NCBI GenBank assembly: GCA_027186245.1
Contig: CP114495.1
Location: 9,292,501-9,356,500, forward strand
Length of the DNA: 64,000 nucleotides
Reading direction: 5' to 3'
Source of the DNA: Coriaria nepalensis
Lineage: Eukaryota; Streptophyta; Magnoliopsida; Cucurbitales; Coriariaceae
The notes under the pieces were generated by a model, which did no database searches, was not told where the DNA came from, and saw nothing but the letters and a program-made list of their open reading frames with translations. A program made the position numbers and the translations under genes. Positions 17,990 through 31,413 of the stretch are shown here, one piece after another. Position 1 is the stretch's first letter. Every line of letters begins with the position of its first letter.

Positions 17990-20700
17990 TAGTCATTACT
18001 TAGCTAAGAAAATATTAATGATCACCGAAATTGTATCGCGATTAAGAATGAAACTCTAGTATACTTTGATATAAATTGTAATGACATCGACATGTTGTGA
18101 TATGATTGTGAATACTCTTATCTTTCTTGGTTATATGATCACACGTGAGATTCAATGTCTATTGATTATTACATGTAAACTAATTAAGTTTTTGTATTAA
18201 TTCATTCATCATTAAGATAAACTAATGAAAGAAAAAAAGGCAACTAAGAGATCAAATGGTGTGGTTGCCATGTTGATTATGATAACATGCTTAGAATTAT
18301 GTGAAGACAAAACAAAAACAAAAAATATATTCTAATTAATAATTAAATAGATGATTTATTAAATCATTATTGACTAAAATTCATCCCTAAAGTTATTGTA
18401 AAAAATAGTTAAAAATGAATTCCGGAAAATATAAGAAAATATATTTAGATACCTTATTCAATGCCACCCTTATAGAGATATACATGTATAAGTAAGTGTC
18501 TTCTTTCTATTTAGATATATATAAATTTTAGGTTAAATTATTTTTTTTGTTCCTAAATTTTTATTATTACTTATACATTCAAGATATAATATATGATAAC
18601 ATTCAAATATTGGAAGACTTCCCATCTCTTTTTAAATGGGTCCAAGTTTGCTCTAGACAATATTATATGCCTAACATGTATCAATTATAACAAAAATATG
18701 GGTGAGTTATTGGATAAGACAAGGTTTTTCTACATTTGTTTATAATATCATTGATAAGTGTTTAATTGTGATCTCGTTTCCAAAGCTTGGTAGCTAGAAG
18801 TCATTATATGTGACCACTACTACTACTACTACTAGTTGTACTTAGTGGGCTCCAATTTGTACATAACATAAGTCCTAGAGAAATTATCGTCCAATAATTA
18901 ATCTGGTCAAATTGATAGCTATTAGTAATAATGTTTAAGGAATTAGACCATTAGTTGTTATTCAAGATTGTCGATGAGATCGTAATCTTAATAGACTTTT
19001 TAGTCCGGATAATTTTATCAATATCCTTCTTATTAAGTAGATTCGGTTTGCAGTAAACCAATAAATCACAATCGTATACATGATAATGTAATAGATGATA
19101 TGATATACGAATCTTATGTTTATGGTTATAATTATTTAATCTACGATAAAATCAAAAAATCTCAATGAGATCCTAAAACTAATGGGTTTAAATGACTTTC
19201 TTTTTCTGATACTATTTGTTTTTAATTTACTAAATTCTTATGCTGCCTCATGATTCGTATATATGTATGTGAGATTCTAGATTCTCCAATTTTTTTTCCT
19301 TCACTTAATAACATGATTCAATTTATTTTTATTATAAAAAAAAAATTTATTTTTTAGTAGACAGTATTTATAGTGGACAGATATAACTTAACCGAATATA
19401 TCAAATGCACATCATTATATTATGTATTAATTAAATAAATTTTATATATAATTGAGATAGATCGATCTAATATAAATATAAATTTACTTACAAAATTTTC
19501 ATAAAAAATAACATAGTGTTTATCACTTTAATATATAGTTATATATTTTGCTCTTATGTGTGATCAGAAAGTTGCACTCACGAACAACCAAGTCATCAAA
19601 CTTTTTCCATCTTAATTAATTAATTGTTCGTTGATTAGTTATGTACGAACGTCCGGCCGGCCGGCCTTTTAATGATATCTTTAAACAGTCATTTGTATGT
19701 TTAATATATATATTTAATGGATCATGTATATTTAATGGCTGGCTTATAATAAAGGTCGTCCATGGAAACATGATTTTATCCTTACTCAACTTCGAAACCC
19801 ATTAAAATGTGCGAGAAGCTAATGTTAGGGACATGCAAGTTATCCGAAACCGACAGAACCGGCCAGTTCGAAAACTGTTGGTATTCAATCGTTTGATAAC
19901 TAGCCGAATTTTACTTGGTCTTCAGCCGTTTCGGCCAGTTTACCGACTCAGCTTTTGAACTGGACCGGCCGTGTTCATGATTAGCTAGAGTGATTCAAAT
20001 CGGATATATATATATATGTTCCGATACATTTTAACCTATTGATTAGTTCAAAAACTCGAGCAATTAGGAAACAATCTCGATAATACTTATAAGCATTAAT
20101 AATAAAGCTAACGATGATCAGCTAACGGGAAAAATGATCAAGAACAGAAATAAGAAAAAAAATTATGATTTCATATGTATGATCTAATCGAGTAAAGTGG
20201 ATGAATAGTAACAAACAAACTCATCAAAAAGGCAGATTTAGACAAGTCATTTTCTGAACACAGTAGAAAACATCGTCCATTCAAACAAATCAATCAATGG
20301 CTAGCTAGCATATTTAGTTACGGCATTATGACTACACATAAAAGAGGTAGTTATACTTCAAAAAAGTCTATTATTACAAAGTTTTAAAAAACATGTTGAT
20401 ATACAGACAATATAGTACCATGTCCGGATTTCATCAAGGTACATCATGACATATAACATACATTCCATTTTAGAGTCGATAATGCAATATGATCAGAAGC
20501 TCAAAAACTTCTGTCATGAATGGATCCTGATGTATAAGAAAACATCGTCACATGCTCTTTTAGGATGGGTCAAATCTCAAGTTTAATGCTCAGATAAGTT
20601 AGGTCATGACTCCTGACTCCTGACTCTTGATTTTTTCCATCCGGAATTCCTTCATGTGTCTGCAGCGATGGGATCGCAATCCTGAAGAAGTACTAGCCCT
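17990..20700. other. Gene-poor AT-rich intergenic DNA
   Basis: No reading frame, RNA gene or element could be supported. Minor features are a (CTA)n tract at about 18816-18833 and a CCGG-rich run GTCCGGCCGGCCGGCC at about 19651-19666. Confidence 0.5.
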
Positions 20701-21483
20701 TACCGGATAAGATAGAGAGTCGCCCTCTACTACCTCTTGAGCTATCGAAGGTTATGACTCATGACGACATTGTATCCTATATTTAATTTTGAACACATTG
20801 AATTACCATTCTTTTGAGTTTTTACTACATTACTATTCTTGTCATACACTGTAAGAGTACTTTGTTTAAGAAGCTTGAAACAAAATTCAAGTAGCAATGA
20901 AATATGAATCCCACTCTGTTCACACAAGTTTGAGCACTGGATCTAGTTAATGAGGTTTAGGGTTTTCTGTGATGTACCCGAATCGGGTGGGTGCTGTACT
21001 AATTTGAGGAAGAGAGGGCTTGTAAGAGATATTAGAGGGAGAAGAGAACTTTTGCTTGATTAGTCCTTGCTTAGCAAGTAATTGCATACAAAATGACTCA
21101 TATATATATATAGCTCGCTTTTACTAACAAACTAATTAATAACCTTAACAAACTATAACTACCAAACATTTTCCGACCTAAACATGTTGTATATAATGGT
21201 TAGACAGAGCAGATAATTTGATTCTTTACATATCTCTTGGATCTATGAACACGATCTCATCTACATAAATGATGCAGTTGGCTACGGCATTGGAGATTAG
21301 CTGCAAGAATTCATCTGGGTCGTTGAATTCGACAAAAATTCTGGAATACAAAGCCTATGAGTGGGAGAAATTGGTTGCCAAAAGGCTTTGAAGAAAGGGT
21401 AGAGAGCAGAGAGAGGAAGCAGAAGCCCAAAGGATAGAGAGAGAGCTAGAGGGAGAGATGATAGAGAAAGAGCTATAAACAGT

Positions 21484-22556
21484 GGTAATAATAGGTCTAG
21501 CTTAGGTCGATAAGAATTGACCATTAGATTAGTTATAATCTAATAGATTAAAAATAATGTAAAATAACATGTAAAAAAAGTGTTCATAGAAAACCTATCC
21601 CATCACTTATTATCCGAATGAAATTATCATGTCTTCACTCAAATTCATGCAAGAATGTTTTCTTCAATTTTAGCTATATCTATAGATGGATGCTTCATGC
21701 TTGTCTAAACTATAAATTCAAGGGTATAGAGATAAGATTTCAAAAGCAACGTTAACGACATCAAACACTATTATCAATAGGGGGTAGAATGCAATTTTTC
21801 AAATTACATGTGTACGAAAGAAGGTCCACTTGCAACTTATCATCTTCCAAGTTACAAGACGATCATGTGATCGATTCTCGATCGGCAGTTCACGTCTCGA
21901 TCGATATCGATGTCATCTCATCGGCTTTATGTATGCAAATAATTTTTTCAAAGTCAACAACAATGTAGTGATTTCTATTTAACTTCTCAAATTAGGATTA
22001 ACCAAATTAGTACATCGTAAGTCCACACTTTCTGCCTCCTCATTGTATTTGACTATATAATGACAAAATCATAGGCCCTTTTGCCCATACTTGTATCTTG
22101 TCAAATTTTTGCTTGAAATATGACAACCCTTGTTGATCAAATTCTTCCAATGAGTTTATCAAGATTCCATTAAAATTCTACCAGGATGAAAGGTTTTTAT
22201 TTGGGAAAACAGACCAATCTCCTCACCGTTAGCTTGAACAATATTAGCATGCAATTAGGTCCTATGAATTCTAACGGGTTGTTTAAAATCCGGTAAGAAA
22301 AACTCATCCAAATTCACCTTGAAGTGAAGAAGATTGAGCCAGAGAGAGCGATAACAAGCCAAGCCAAAACCAGTACTAGTCCCACTGTATATGGTATGAA
22401 ACACAAAAGGCCCAGAAGGATAAAGAGAGAGAGAGAGGACTATGATTGTTGAAGGATTTTATGTTTAGTTTTGATAGATTAAGATTGACCATTAGATTAG
22501 TTTTAATCTAAAGTGTAAAATGGTGGGTTAAAAAAAAGTGTTCATAGAACCTATCT
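21484..22556. repeat. Short dispersed repeat in two direct copies (21484-21600 and 22464-22556)
   Basis: Both places share GATAAGAATTGACC or GATTAAGATTGACC followed by ATTAGATTAGTT, then TAATCTAA and AAAAAAAGTGTTCATAGAA with CCTATC after it. Each is preceded by GA-rich DNA. The copies are diverged and of unknown family. The DNA between and around them (20700-23600) shows no gene. Confidence 0.5.
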
Positions 22557-23639
22557 TATAAGTGATTAGCAACTCTCATTGTTGTTTATGCATATCAAGT
22601 ACGTAGAAGCAACATTTTCATAAACAATGATCTCATTGTATATCATATTATTCTTAGCATGACCAATGAAAATATGACATATATCAAAGTAAGGAATACG
22701 TGACATATTTTCGATCATAATGTTCAAGCTACTCGAAGGTCTGGCTGTAAATTCTTAATTGGAAATCGTCTAAGAATAGATATTTAATCGGAATTCGAAT
22801 ATACATATAGTTGAGAAAATTAATCAATTTTACAAATAACTATAGGATACAAAAATCTTACTGAACTTGAGAATACTTAATTTGGACATGCTAGCTATAT
22901 AGATCCCATCCAACCAAAGTGAAGCAAATATCCATGTCAGCTTGCCACGTGGATACCAGAACTCTACATATTGATGATGTTTCCTGGCCCCATTGCTTAG
23001 AACCTCCAGGACCATTTTCAGCTGCTCATGCATGCATGAATGCATACATCGCTGCATATTATTGTGATCATGTAAGAAAATTAATCAAATTTCATATGAA
23101 TTTGTTTTTACTTCTTATTAGTCCGCCTTTTCATTTCCAAATTGCATTTTGAAAGTCTAAGATTGATTGATTACCCTATGATTCGTCTTTGTCAACGTAT
23201 CGATTGATTAGCCGATGATTATGATCTGATATTTCATGGCTTTGTTCAGTAATTAAGAACTGTTTTGTGTGTATTTGAAGCGAACAACAAGAGCATCATC
23301 GGATTAATAAGTAATTTAATGTATAATCAGTGAATTTAGTTAAACTGACTACTTAATATTATTTTTAAAATATAAATTAATAATTTAAATTACCAAAAAT
23401 CTTTGTAGGATTTGAATCTCTTGATGAAAAAAGTTGTAATTAAGCATATTTAAGAAGAAGAAGATGGAATTTGGAAATGGAGGCCAATTATGGTTACACT
23501 TACACCCTAATGCAATTACTAAGGTAACATTTCTTATTTTTAAGGTATCATTATTTAAAATCTAATTGTAATTTATTGCTCCGATTACCCGTCTCCATTC
23601 TCGTGAAATCTTTCTCTCAAACTTTGGATCAAATTCAGA

Positions 23640-25942
23640 TATTGTAAATGGAAGCCATGGCAACAACATTAATCACAAAGCAAGTGATCTTCTAATGGCG
23701 GTCTCAATATGTGCTGAAGACAACGTAGCAAAAATCAAAGAGCTAGCAACAAAAGCCATTGAAAGAAGTTACAAAGCTTGCCCTAGAGAAACAACCTCTT
23801 TCGCGGCTCCAAGGAGATGGGAACAACACTCAGGTTTTTAATGATGTTGAGTATATGAGAGAGTATGGACAATTTGCAGCCACTTTAGTTGATATAGTAA
23901 GTATGGTTGAAGTTCGAGAATCTCAATGTGTTCTCGGTTCCAGCAACGGCAATAATAATCGTCTTAAACTATTCGACAATATTACACCATCATCATTCCT
24001 CAATCGGCATCGTGTTTTCAGAATATCTGAAGATCATCTTCATCATGAAGCTTCTAGAGAAACCTGTCTTGTTAGAATGAACCCAATGAATCTAGTTGAA
24101 TTGCTTATGGATTTGGTATGTCTTTCTCTTTATTACTAAATAGCTAAAGTTTGTGTAAGCATTATACATGTTCACTTCGTATCTTTTGATAGGGTTTACA
24201 GGAGCAGTGGTCGTCCTCGTTTTCGAGCATCGTTTCAAGGGCGAAACTTCTCGGAATTTTGTCTCCAACAGGAGCAGTGGAAGGGAAGAAGTATGATGGA
24301 GTTGTGCAAGTGGTAATATTACAATTTCCATTTAATCGATCTTCAGTCCCCTTATTTTCAAGCTTTTATAGATCAATAGTTAAGACTAATAAACTCTTTG
24401 CTTAGTCACTAGATGACAGCAGAGTTTCATATCCCTACACCTCTGGTTCACACTAGAGAAAGCTATTTTGCAAGGCATTGTGAGCAGCTACCTTGTGGAA
24501 CATGGGTTGTCTATGTCTCACTCTAAGATCTATTCTCCTACAGTTCTATTAAATACCGAAGAAAACCGTCGGGATTTTTAATCGAAGAAATGTCTTACCA
24601 ATGTTCTCGGGTACATACACAGTCGGTATTCGATACAATTACACTTATAAATGAATATTTTCCGCTTGATATACATCGTTGAATTTGTTCGGTTTTATGG
24701 ATGTTTTAGGTGATATGGGTAGAGCATGTTGAAGTTGATAATAGAATGGTTCATGATATGTTTAAGCCGTTGGTCAATTCCAGTTTCGCATTCGGTGCTG
24801 AGCGTTGGGTGGGAGCTATACTCAGACATTGTGAATGACTCTCTGCATTGATGGCTACAACTACTCCTACCATTGATGGAAGTATGTACTACTCCCCTTC
24901 TTTCTAACTTTGAATTTGACGAATCAAGGCAATTTTCAGCCGAAAAAACGAGGCATTTAGTGTCGAGGTGCGAATTCAAAGTGTACGTAGTAACATTATA
25001 CATTTAAATGCAGTTCTAATTCCACAAGTATGGAAGGACTAGTCTATTGAGGTTATCAGAACGAATGCCAAAAAGCTTCTTCTCTGATACTAATGCTTGC
25101 TCTTCAAACACATGGATCCCTCTACCTATTCATGGAGTTGGACATCATGTTAGATTCATGAACAAACACAACCTCCATGATCCCGGAAAACCCCTCGATG
25201 GAACTGTAGCTTTTGCAACTTCCATCCAATTCCCGTCCCCCCCGAATCAGGTTTTCGATTTCCTTCAGCATGAGACATCTCGGGCCAAGGTAAAAAAAAG
25301 TATGCATGAGATGTTTTAAATAATTATTTTATAAATTTGTACTAACTAATCTAAGTTGTTTTATCCCAGTGGGATGTCCTCTCACATGGACATACCATCC
25401 AAGAACTTGATTATGTCATCAATGGCGACAATCTGAGAAACAGAATTTCAATTATTCAAGTAAATGTAAGTTGTCCAACTCAGGATCGGCGGGTCCCAAA
25501 CGTGAGCGTCCCGGAAAGGGAACCCACAATCCTCTCTCACATAGTGAATTCAATGCATTAACATTTTTTTTTTATAACTCTGTGAACTTTACAGGCTGGG
25601 AATAATCAGATTGCAATATTCTATCTACAAGCAACTTGCAGTGATTCAACAGGGTCTTATGTAATTTATACACCAATTGACATTTTAGCTATCTCCATGC
25701 TCTTAAATGGTGGGAACCAAGAAGAAGTGACCATATTGCCCTCGGGATTTTACATTCTTCCGGCAGATAACCCAGCAATCAAGGAGCAACAAGTCAAAAC
25801 AGAGGGCCTTCTCACCATTGCTTTCCACATTGCTGATAGTGCATCAACTAAGAGTTATATCCCTTTTGAATCACTAGAAACCATGCATAAGATCATTACA
25901 GAAACTGCTACTTCAATAAAAGAAGCCATAATTTCTCCATGA
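23640..25942 (+). pseudogene. HD-ZIP class IV (START domain) transcription factor pseudogene
   Basis: Exon-like blocks match the START and C-terminal domains of HDG/ANL2/PDF2-type proteins. In order they are LLMAVSICAEDNV, EVTKLALEKQPL (23760), [130 protein letters not shown], and the C-terminal IYTPIDILAISMLLNG to ITETATSIKEAIIS. No homeodomain or leucine zipper was found upstream. Inactivating changes include a frame change between KAI and KEVTK at about 23758, TAA at 24524-24526 after VSL, and TGA at 24836-24838 where the family has Arg after CE. Introns are kept, so it is a degraded gene copy. Working relatives control epidermal identity. Confidence 0.85.
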
Positions 25943-26128
25943 TTTTAGCATGTTTATTTTTTTTACTTTTTTTCTTCCCCAAGGGGAGGAATAATTGTCT
26001 TTTCGGCTCATATAACTGCTATTGTAAAGCTATAACCGAATCAGAGTTTCTACAAAACTTTATATTTAGTTAGATTCTCAGATAAACCCGAACCAGATTT
26101 AGAAGAAACCAGTGAATCGATTAATGAT

Positions 26129-28157
26129 TTAGAACAGACTATCCTTTACATTCCCACAAGTAAGAAAAGTAAAAAATGGATCTTCTTTAACCTCATTGTT
26201 CACAACATTTTCCTTCAAATGATTCTCTACCGAACAGTCTGAACTTGACTTAACCTGCTCCGGTTTTTTCACCGAGAGAAACGCCACTTTTGTCAAGTCA
26301 GACTTGTTGCTAGAGGACAGGATGGTTGTTCCGGAACCATATTCTTCAATGTTCTTTTCATCAATGGATTGATCTACACTAGCTCCACCGCTTTGATCGG
26401 TTTTATCAGCATTTTCCTTCTCATTGTCATGTTCATCCTCTGTACAAGTACAAATGGAGGCTGATGTAGGGTCAAGGTAGATTTTAAAAGAAATCTCTAC
26501 AAAAAAGTCTTACCCCCAAGTATAGACTCGATGCTTTGATATTGAACAGCCAATTCAGGTACAGAAGAAGCATTCACTTTCATATGTTTGTCCTGAGTTC
26601 CGGTCTCGACTTTCTGGGTGCTCTCATGTAATACAAATTTGTCTGATTCCCATTTACATTCAAGGACGGAAAATTCATCATTGATCGGGTAAAACTCTCT
26701 ATAGACCTGCATAAAATAATCAATTAAAAGAAAAAGATTGAAAATTGTTTATAATCAAAAGTGAGCTAGAATAATTCTGAAAGTAAATGGACCTCAAGTC
26801 CTTGTTGAGCAATTTTGACGTCTTGCTTTTTCCGTGAGAGAGAAGAAACAATGTTGAAAACCGAAACAATGTCAAGTAACACCTATAAATAATAACAAAT
26901 CCCGAAAACGATATGATCAAAAGTAAACTTCAAGACTTTCTCTTTACGTGTTGGTAATAGAACGTGAACTTACTTGTTGAACCAAAACCCGAAGGCGGGC
27001 CAAAACGGCCAAAACTGTCAAAGAAAATCCCACGAAAAATGACTGAGCAAGCAAGGTAGATATCTCTCTGTAAAATATTGTCAAGGTTAAAAAAAATAAA
27101 ATAAAATAAGACATCAAAACATTATGGTATATGGATAGATTCAGAAGTATATCCAAAGGATACGTAGCTGCCTTCATTATCGGTTCCGCCATCTATGAAT
27201 GATCCGGACAATTAGGTTAGACAATAAGATCAATAACAAAGAGAAACCTATGAAACTTCTATAAAACTCTTAAGTCAATTCCAATAATTGGACAACTAAA
27301 GTGGAAAGAAAATTACTATCTAAAGCAATTCTAGTTGAGAAATTCATCAAAGAGAAGATCATGTTTTAAAATCACCTCAGATAGTAAGCGAGCAGCGCCA
27401 AGAAGCCGCTCCATGAAATTATGTTTTCCACCTTCACATTTTCTCCTCTTCAAACTGCAACAAAATGAAATAAAAAACCACGGAAAAAACATATTTAATA
27501 ACAAGAACAAACCAATGCAAGAGAGAGCTCCATACATAAGAATTAGAAATCAAATTTTTTTATCACCTCTCTAAAAGATGAACCTTTTGTTTGGGTTTCT
27601 TCCCATTGATGACATGAAAGCAGTTAGCTAGTAACTCTTCTACCTTAGCTGCTTTCAAAAGTCTTGTATCTCTCCTTACCTAACAGCTCCATCAATTCAA
27701 TAATCAGCAGTTCGCTTATGAACTATAAAATATACAAAAACATATGTGTATATATGTATATATATAACCTTGAGAAGATAGCGGAAGTAAGAACAACGTC
27801 GGTGCTGGTTTTTGTTCTTGTACACCATTCTTTCCAGAATTCCAGACTCGATTTGGAGCTGAGTAAGTAAGGAAGTTAACTTCTTCTCAAGATTTTCAGC
27901 TTCAGACTCCATAGAAGTTTCTAAACATGAAAAAATTTTCAGGTTTATAACTGGATGATTAAAAATAACAATCTCAAATCGTCATTATCGAAGGAAGAAA
28001 CTCAGAACACAAAAAATCGAAGAATTTTGAAGCAAAAATTGAGATTCTTCGATGCAAATATAGAGCAAGTTAAACGAGCGGAGAAGATAATTTGAAAGGA
28101 AGAAAATTGATGCAGTATGGAAGGAAGGAAGAACTTACCAGTCATTTGTGTATGCAT
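26129..28157 (-). CDS. NEPRO (nucleolus and neural progenitor protein) N-terminal-domain protein
   Basis: Exons read on the minus strand. A short coding exon at 28139-28157 (MHTQMT) splices in frame to MESEAENLEKKLTS at 27912. The exon 27769-27912 carries the family signature ILERMVYKNKNQHRRCSYF. The exon 27567-27679 carries VRRDTRLLKAAKVEELL. Then come LKRRKCEGGKHNFMERLLGAARLL, MAEPIMKAA, the hydrophobic REISTLLAQSFFVGFSLTVLAVLARLRVLVQQ, LDIVSVFNIVSSL, VYREFYPINDEFSVLECKW, and a final acidic/serine-rich exon ending at TAA 26129-26131. The hydrophobic stretch is a known part of the fold and need not be a membrane segment. In animals NEPRO is nucleolar and tied to RNase MRP/P biology; the plant role is not established. 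Read-through of the last intron would stop at 26497. The family call rests on the YKNKNQHRR block. Confidence 0.7.
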
Positions 28158-28560
28158 GGTTTCGCCGGAGGGAGGTCTAAAACTGTCGCCGGAGAAGACA
28201 ACGGCGCTGAAGCGGGAAAGGATCGGTCGGTGTGTATAAGAACGAAGAGGAAGGGCTTTGTAACAAGTTTTACCGCCTAAACGACGTCGGTTTATTAGTT
28301 AAATAGCCGTTTAAACGGACCGGTGATTTTGGGCTTACGCAAAATTCACTAGCCCAATTAAAATGGCGGTAAACAGCATGAGCTACATAAGCGAAACAGA
28401 TTTTTGGCCCAAAAAAAAAAAAGCAAACCAGAGGAAGATAGGGGAGAAGAAGAAGCAGAGGAAGAAGAAAGCCTCTAAACAGAGAACTAAACCCTAACTC
28501 AGACACTTCCGAGTTAACTCACTCCTGATCTGAGTCTACTCCACTCACTCGCTCCTCACT
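28158..28560. promoter_or_regulatory. Shared divergent promoter of the NEPRO-domain gene and DAWDLE
   Basis: About 400 bp separate the two divergently oriented transcription units. A telo-box AAACCCTAA lies at 28489-28497, followed by the likely DDL leader. Such boxes are common near starts of plant genes for ribosome biogenesis and RNA metabolism. A run of 12 A lies at about 28409-28420. Confidence 0.5.
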
Positions 28561-28963
28561 CTGCATTCGTTTCTACCACTTTCTCGGTAAGCTTTCTTTT
28601 TTCTGTACCCTACTTCATTTCATTCTCGCTGATAAGAATTTTCCCGGAAAAAAATGCAGATTGTAAGCTATTTCTTGAGCTGAGAAACTGAAGCTTCTTC
28701 GGTTTTGACAGAGAATTGTCGTTCCCCCCCCCTCCCCCCCCTCTCTTCAGGTCTTAGAATGTTCGACTTATATTAAACCCTAGTTTATAAACCTTATATC
28801 TTGATCTGAAATGTTTGTCCTAGAAAATATGAAACCTTTACTGATTAATCATCATGCTCTACTGAACTCTACTTTTTGTTTGTAGACAATATTCAATCTG
28901 GTATTGTTTCTAATTTCGATTTGAATGAAAAAATTTCTAGTGTCAGAAAACAAATACCTGGAA

Positions 28964-31413
28964 ATGGGTCGTGATATATCGAATCATTCCAAATCTCCAG
29001 TTAGCAGACACAGCTCCAGACATAAGGAGAGCCCGTCCCGCAGAGAAAGATCACCTGCCCCTCGACATAGGAGTTCCCATAGAAGTATTTCTCCGGAAAG
29101 AGAAAAACGTTCTAGTCATACTAGATCTCCCTCTACTCTTACAAAACGGTTAAGGAGAGCTCAGACAGAAAGAGAGCCTGAGAGAGGATCTGAGAGAGAA
29201 CAAGATAGGAGTCATGGAAGAGAGCGTGATAGGGAAGTTGGGGATAGAAGAAAGGAGAGGAGATTGGAAAGAGATGATAATGGGAGCAGGTCAGACAGGG
29301 AAAGAGGGACAGATAGGGAAGCTGGGGATAGAAGAAATGAGAGGAGATTGGAAAGAGATGATAATGGGAACAGGTCTTCAAGATCAAGACATGGTCGTTC
29401 TAGTTCGCCATCAGAACGTGATGATAGGAAGCGCCGGAAATCTAGATCCCCTCAACCAGCTTCTGATTCCAAACCCCGTGATGAGGTGTCTGGTGATATT
29501 TCCTCCTTGAAATATCTTTCCATATGAATTTGGTCTTCCCTTTGTAAATGTAAAATAGTCATGCCATTACAATACTTGAAGATGCTGTGTTTTCATTTTT
29601 GTGAATCCATAATTTTAACATTCAGTGAGATATCATGGTTGTAAATTTAGCTTGTTTTCATGCTTCGTGAAAACACATATAATTTTAGTACTTCATTGTT
29701 TCTATCAACTAGAAACTTAACAGAACATGCCTGACAAAAGTGCTTTGGTTTGTCTTTGCATGCATGCTAACTATAGTTCTGCTTGTCCAGGTGCGAAGTT
29801 CTAATGGTGCTGAAAATCGGTGAGCTATCTTTTAAATGGACTAGATATTCGGAGATTCAATTATGCTTTTACAGGCTAAGAATTGACTTTCTTCTATTGC
29901 CTAAGCCTAACTTTGGCTTCCTGCTTGCAAGGGCAGGGATGATGAGGATGATGCGGTAGCAAAGATGAAGGCTGCAGAGGAGGCACTAGAAGCTAAGAAA
30001 AAGGTGATATTTTAGCTTCATGTGGGCGTTTTAATATGTGATATCATTCAATGTACTTCTTTGTATCATCTTGATAATGGTCATCTCTGCCTTTGACTCA
30101 TCCATCATCTTATCTTCAAAATACAGCACAAACCTTCTTTTGAGCTATCAGGAAAGCTTGCTGAGGAAACCAATAGGGTAAGAGGTGAGTTAACCTTTTT
30201 CCTTTCGTTCAAATTAGCAGAGAGTCAGAGACACCCAAATGATGATTGATGCATGTGCACAATCTCATAAGTAAGAATTTTGTTCTTCAATACCCTCCTA
30301 ACCAACACATAACAAAAGGAGTAACTGAATTTTGATTTCTTAGGTGTGACACTTCTGTTTAGTGAGCCCCCAGAAGCCCGGAAACCCGATATCAGATGGC
30401 GGCTTTATGTTTTTAAGGGCGGGGAAGTACTAAATGGTAAATCTATCTGCTAGATACTTGCTTATTCTGGGAAAAAGATATGTGTAAATATATATATATC
30501 AAGATAATCTGTAGTATCACGTACTCTTTTTTTCTTATAGACATCTATTCCTTATCCTTCGACAAATCAGATTGCATATCCTTTTCTTACTTGTGGCATT
30601 TCATTGCTTCGGTCACATTAAGTTAGTTTTCCATTCATTAAATGCGCCCAATTATATGCTTTCTTTAGCTCTCTCTTTTATTGTCAACTTATATTAATAT
30701 GTCTAGAAATGCGTTTTCAGAGCCTCTTTATATACATCGCCAAAGCTGCTACCTATTTGGGAGAGAAAGAAGGGTAGCAGATATTCCTACTGACCACCCA
30801 TCTTGCAGCAAGCAACATGCTGTCATTCAGTTCCGGTAAAACCTATTTCTTGAATCTCTTGTGTTTCTCCCTTAGGTTCTCAAACAAATATTAATATCTT
30901 TTTATCTACATGTTAGACAAGTGGAAAAAGAGCAACCAGATGGAATGCTGAAAAAGCAAGTAAAGTATGATCAATGATAACTTTAGTTGATTTCAATACT
31001 TAATCTTAGAGTAACTGTCCTAAATTTCACATCTGACTAGGCTTTTTGTGCAATGTCTAGGCCTTATTTAATGGACCTTGGAAGCACGAATAAAACTCTC
31101 CTTAATGTAAGCCGTTTACTCTTATTTACAACTGGTTCATTTGTTTGAAACTAAACAAATTTAAATAAGCCCCATACAATTTCTACAACATGTTAGTTGA
31201 TCTTCTTTTGCAGGATAATCCGATTGAACCTCAAAGATATTATGAACTTTTCGAAAGAGACACCATTAAATTTGGAAATAGTAGGTAGGTAACCCTCTTG
31301 GTTCCATAGTTTATTTAATGATCATATGAATATTTATTTGGTCGTAAACTCTTGTATGATCTTGTTTATGCAGCCGAGAGTATGTACTCCTACACGAGAA
31401 CTCGGTGACATGA
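28964..31413 (+). CDS. DDL: FHA-domain protein DAWDLE (DDL/SNIP1)
   Basis: The first coding exon (from ATG 28964, or 28925 if the longer start is used) encodes an Arg/Ser/Glu-rich disordered region with many RS, RD and RE pairs. Later exons give DDEDDAVAKMKAAEEALEAKKK, HKPSFELSGKLAEETNRV, then the FHA domain: VTLLFSEPPEARKPDIRWRLYVFKGG, EPLYIHRQSCYLFGRERRVADIPTDHPSCSKQHAVIQF, PYLMDLGSTNKTLLND and YYELFERDTIKFG. The stop after ENSVT is TGA 31411-31413. Key FHA residues are visible: GR in FGRE, S and H in SCSKQHA, and N in GSTNKT, so phosphothreonine binding should be intact. DDL acts in the nucleus, binding DCL1 and stabilising pri-miRNAs, and interacts with the spliceosomal MAC complex. The leader has an intron with donor at about 28587 and a C-rich tract at about 28724-28741. 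Confidence 0.93.
29228..29395 (+). repeat. 84-bp in-frame tandem duplication in the DDL RS/RE-rich region
   Basis: Two consecutive 84-bp units start at 29228 and 29312, encoding 28 residues each around the core GDRRKERRLERDDNGSRS, which becomes GDRRNERRLERDDNGNRS. The high DNA identity indicates a recent duplication. It lengthens the disordered N-terminal region without touching the FHA domain. Confidence 0.85.

Noticed and set aside
20742..20927. 61-codon minus-strand frame in gene-poor DNA
   Set aside because: No splice partner, motif or composition signal supports coding.
22830..23152. Overlapping 75- and 77-codon frames on both strands
   Set aside because: No family resemblance on either strand. 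AT-rich intergenic DNA of this size yields such frames by chance.
29139..29387. 82-codon minus-strand and 98-codon plus-strand frames over DDL exon 1
   Set aside because: Both are alternative readings of the Arg/Glu-rich DDL repeat. Their repetitive look comes from the 84-bp duplication.
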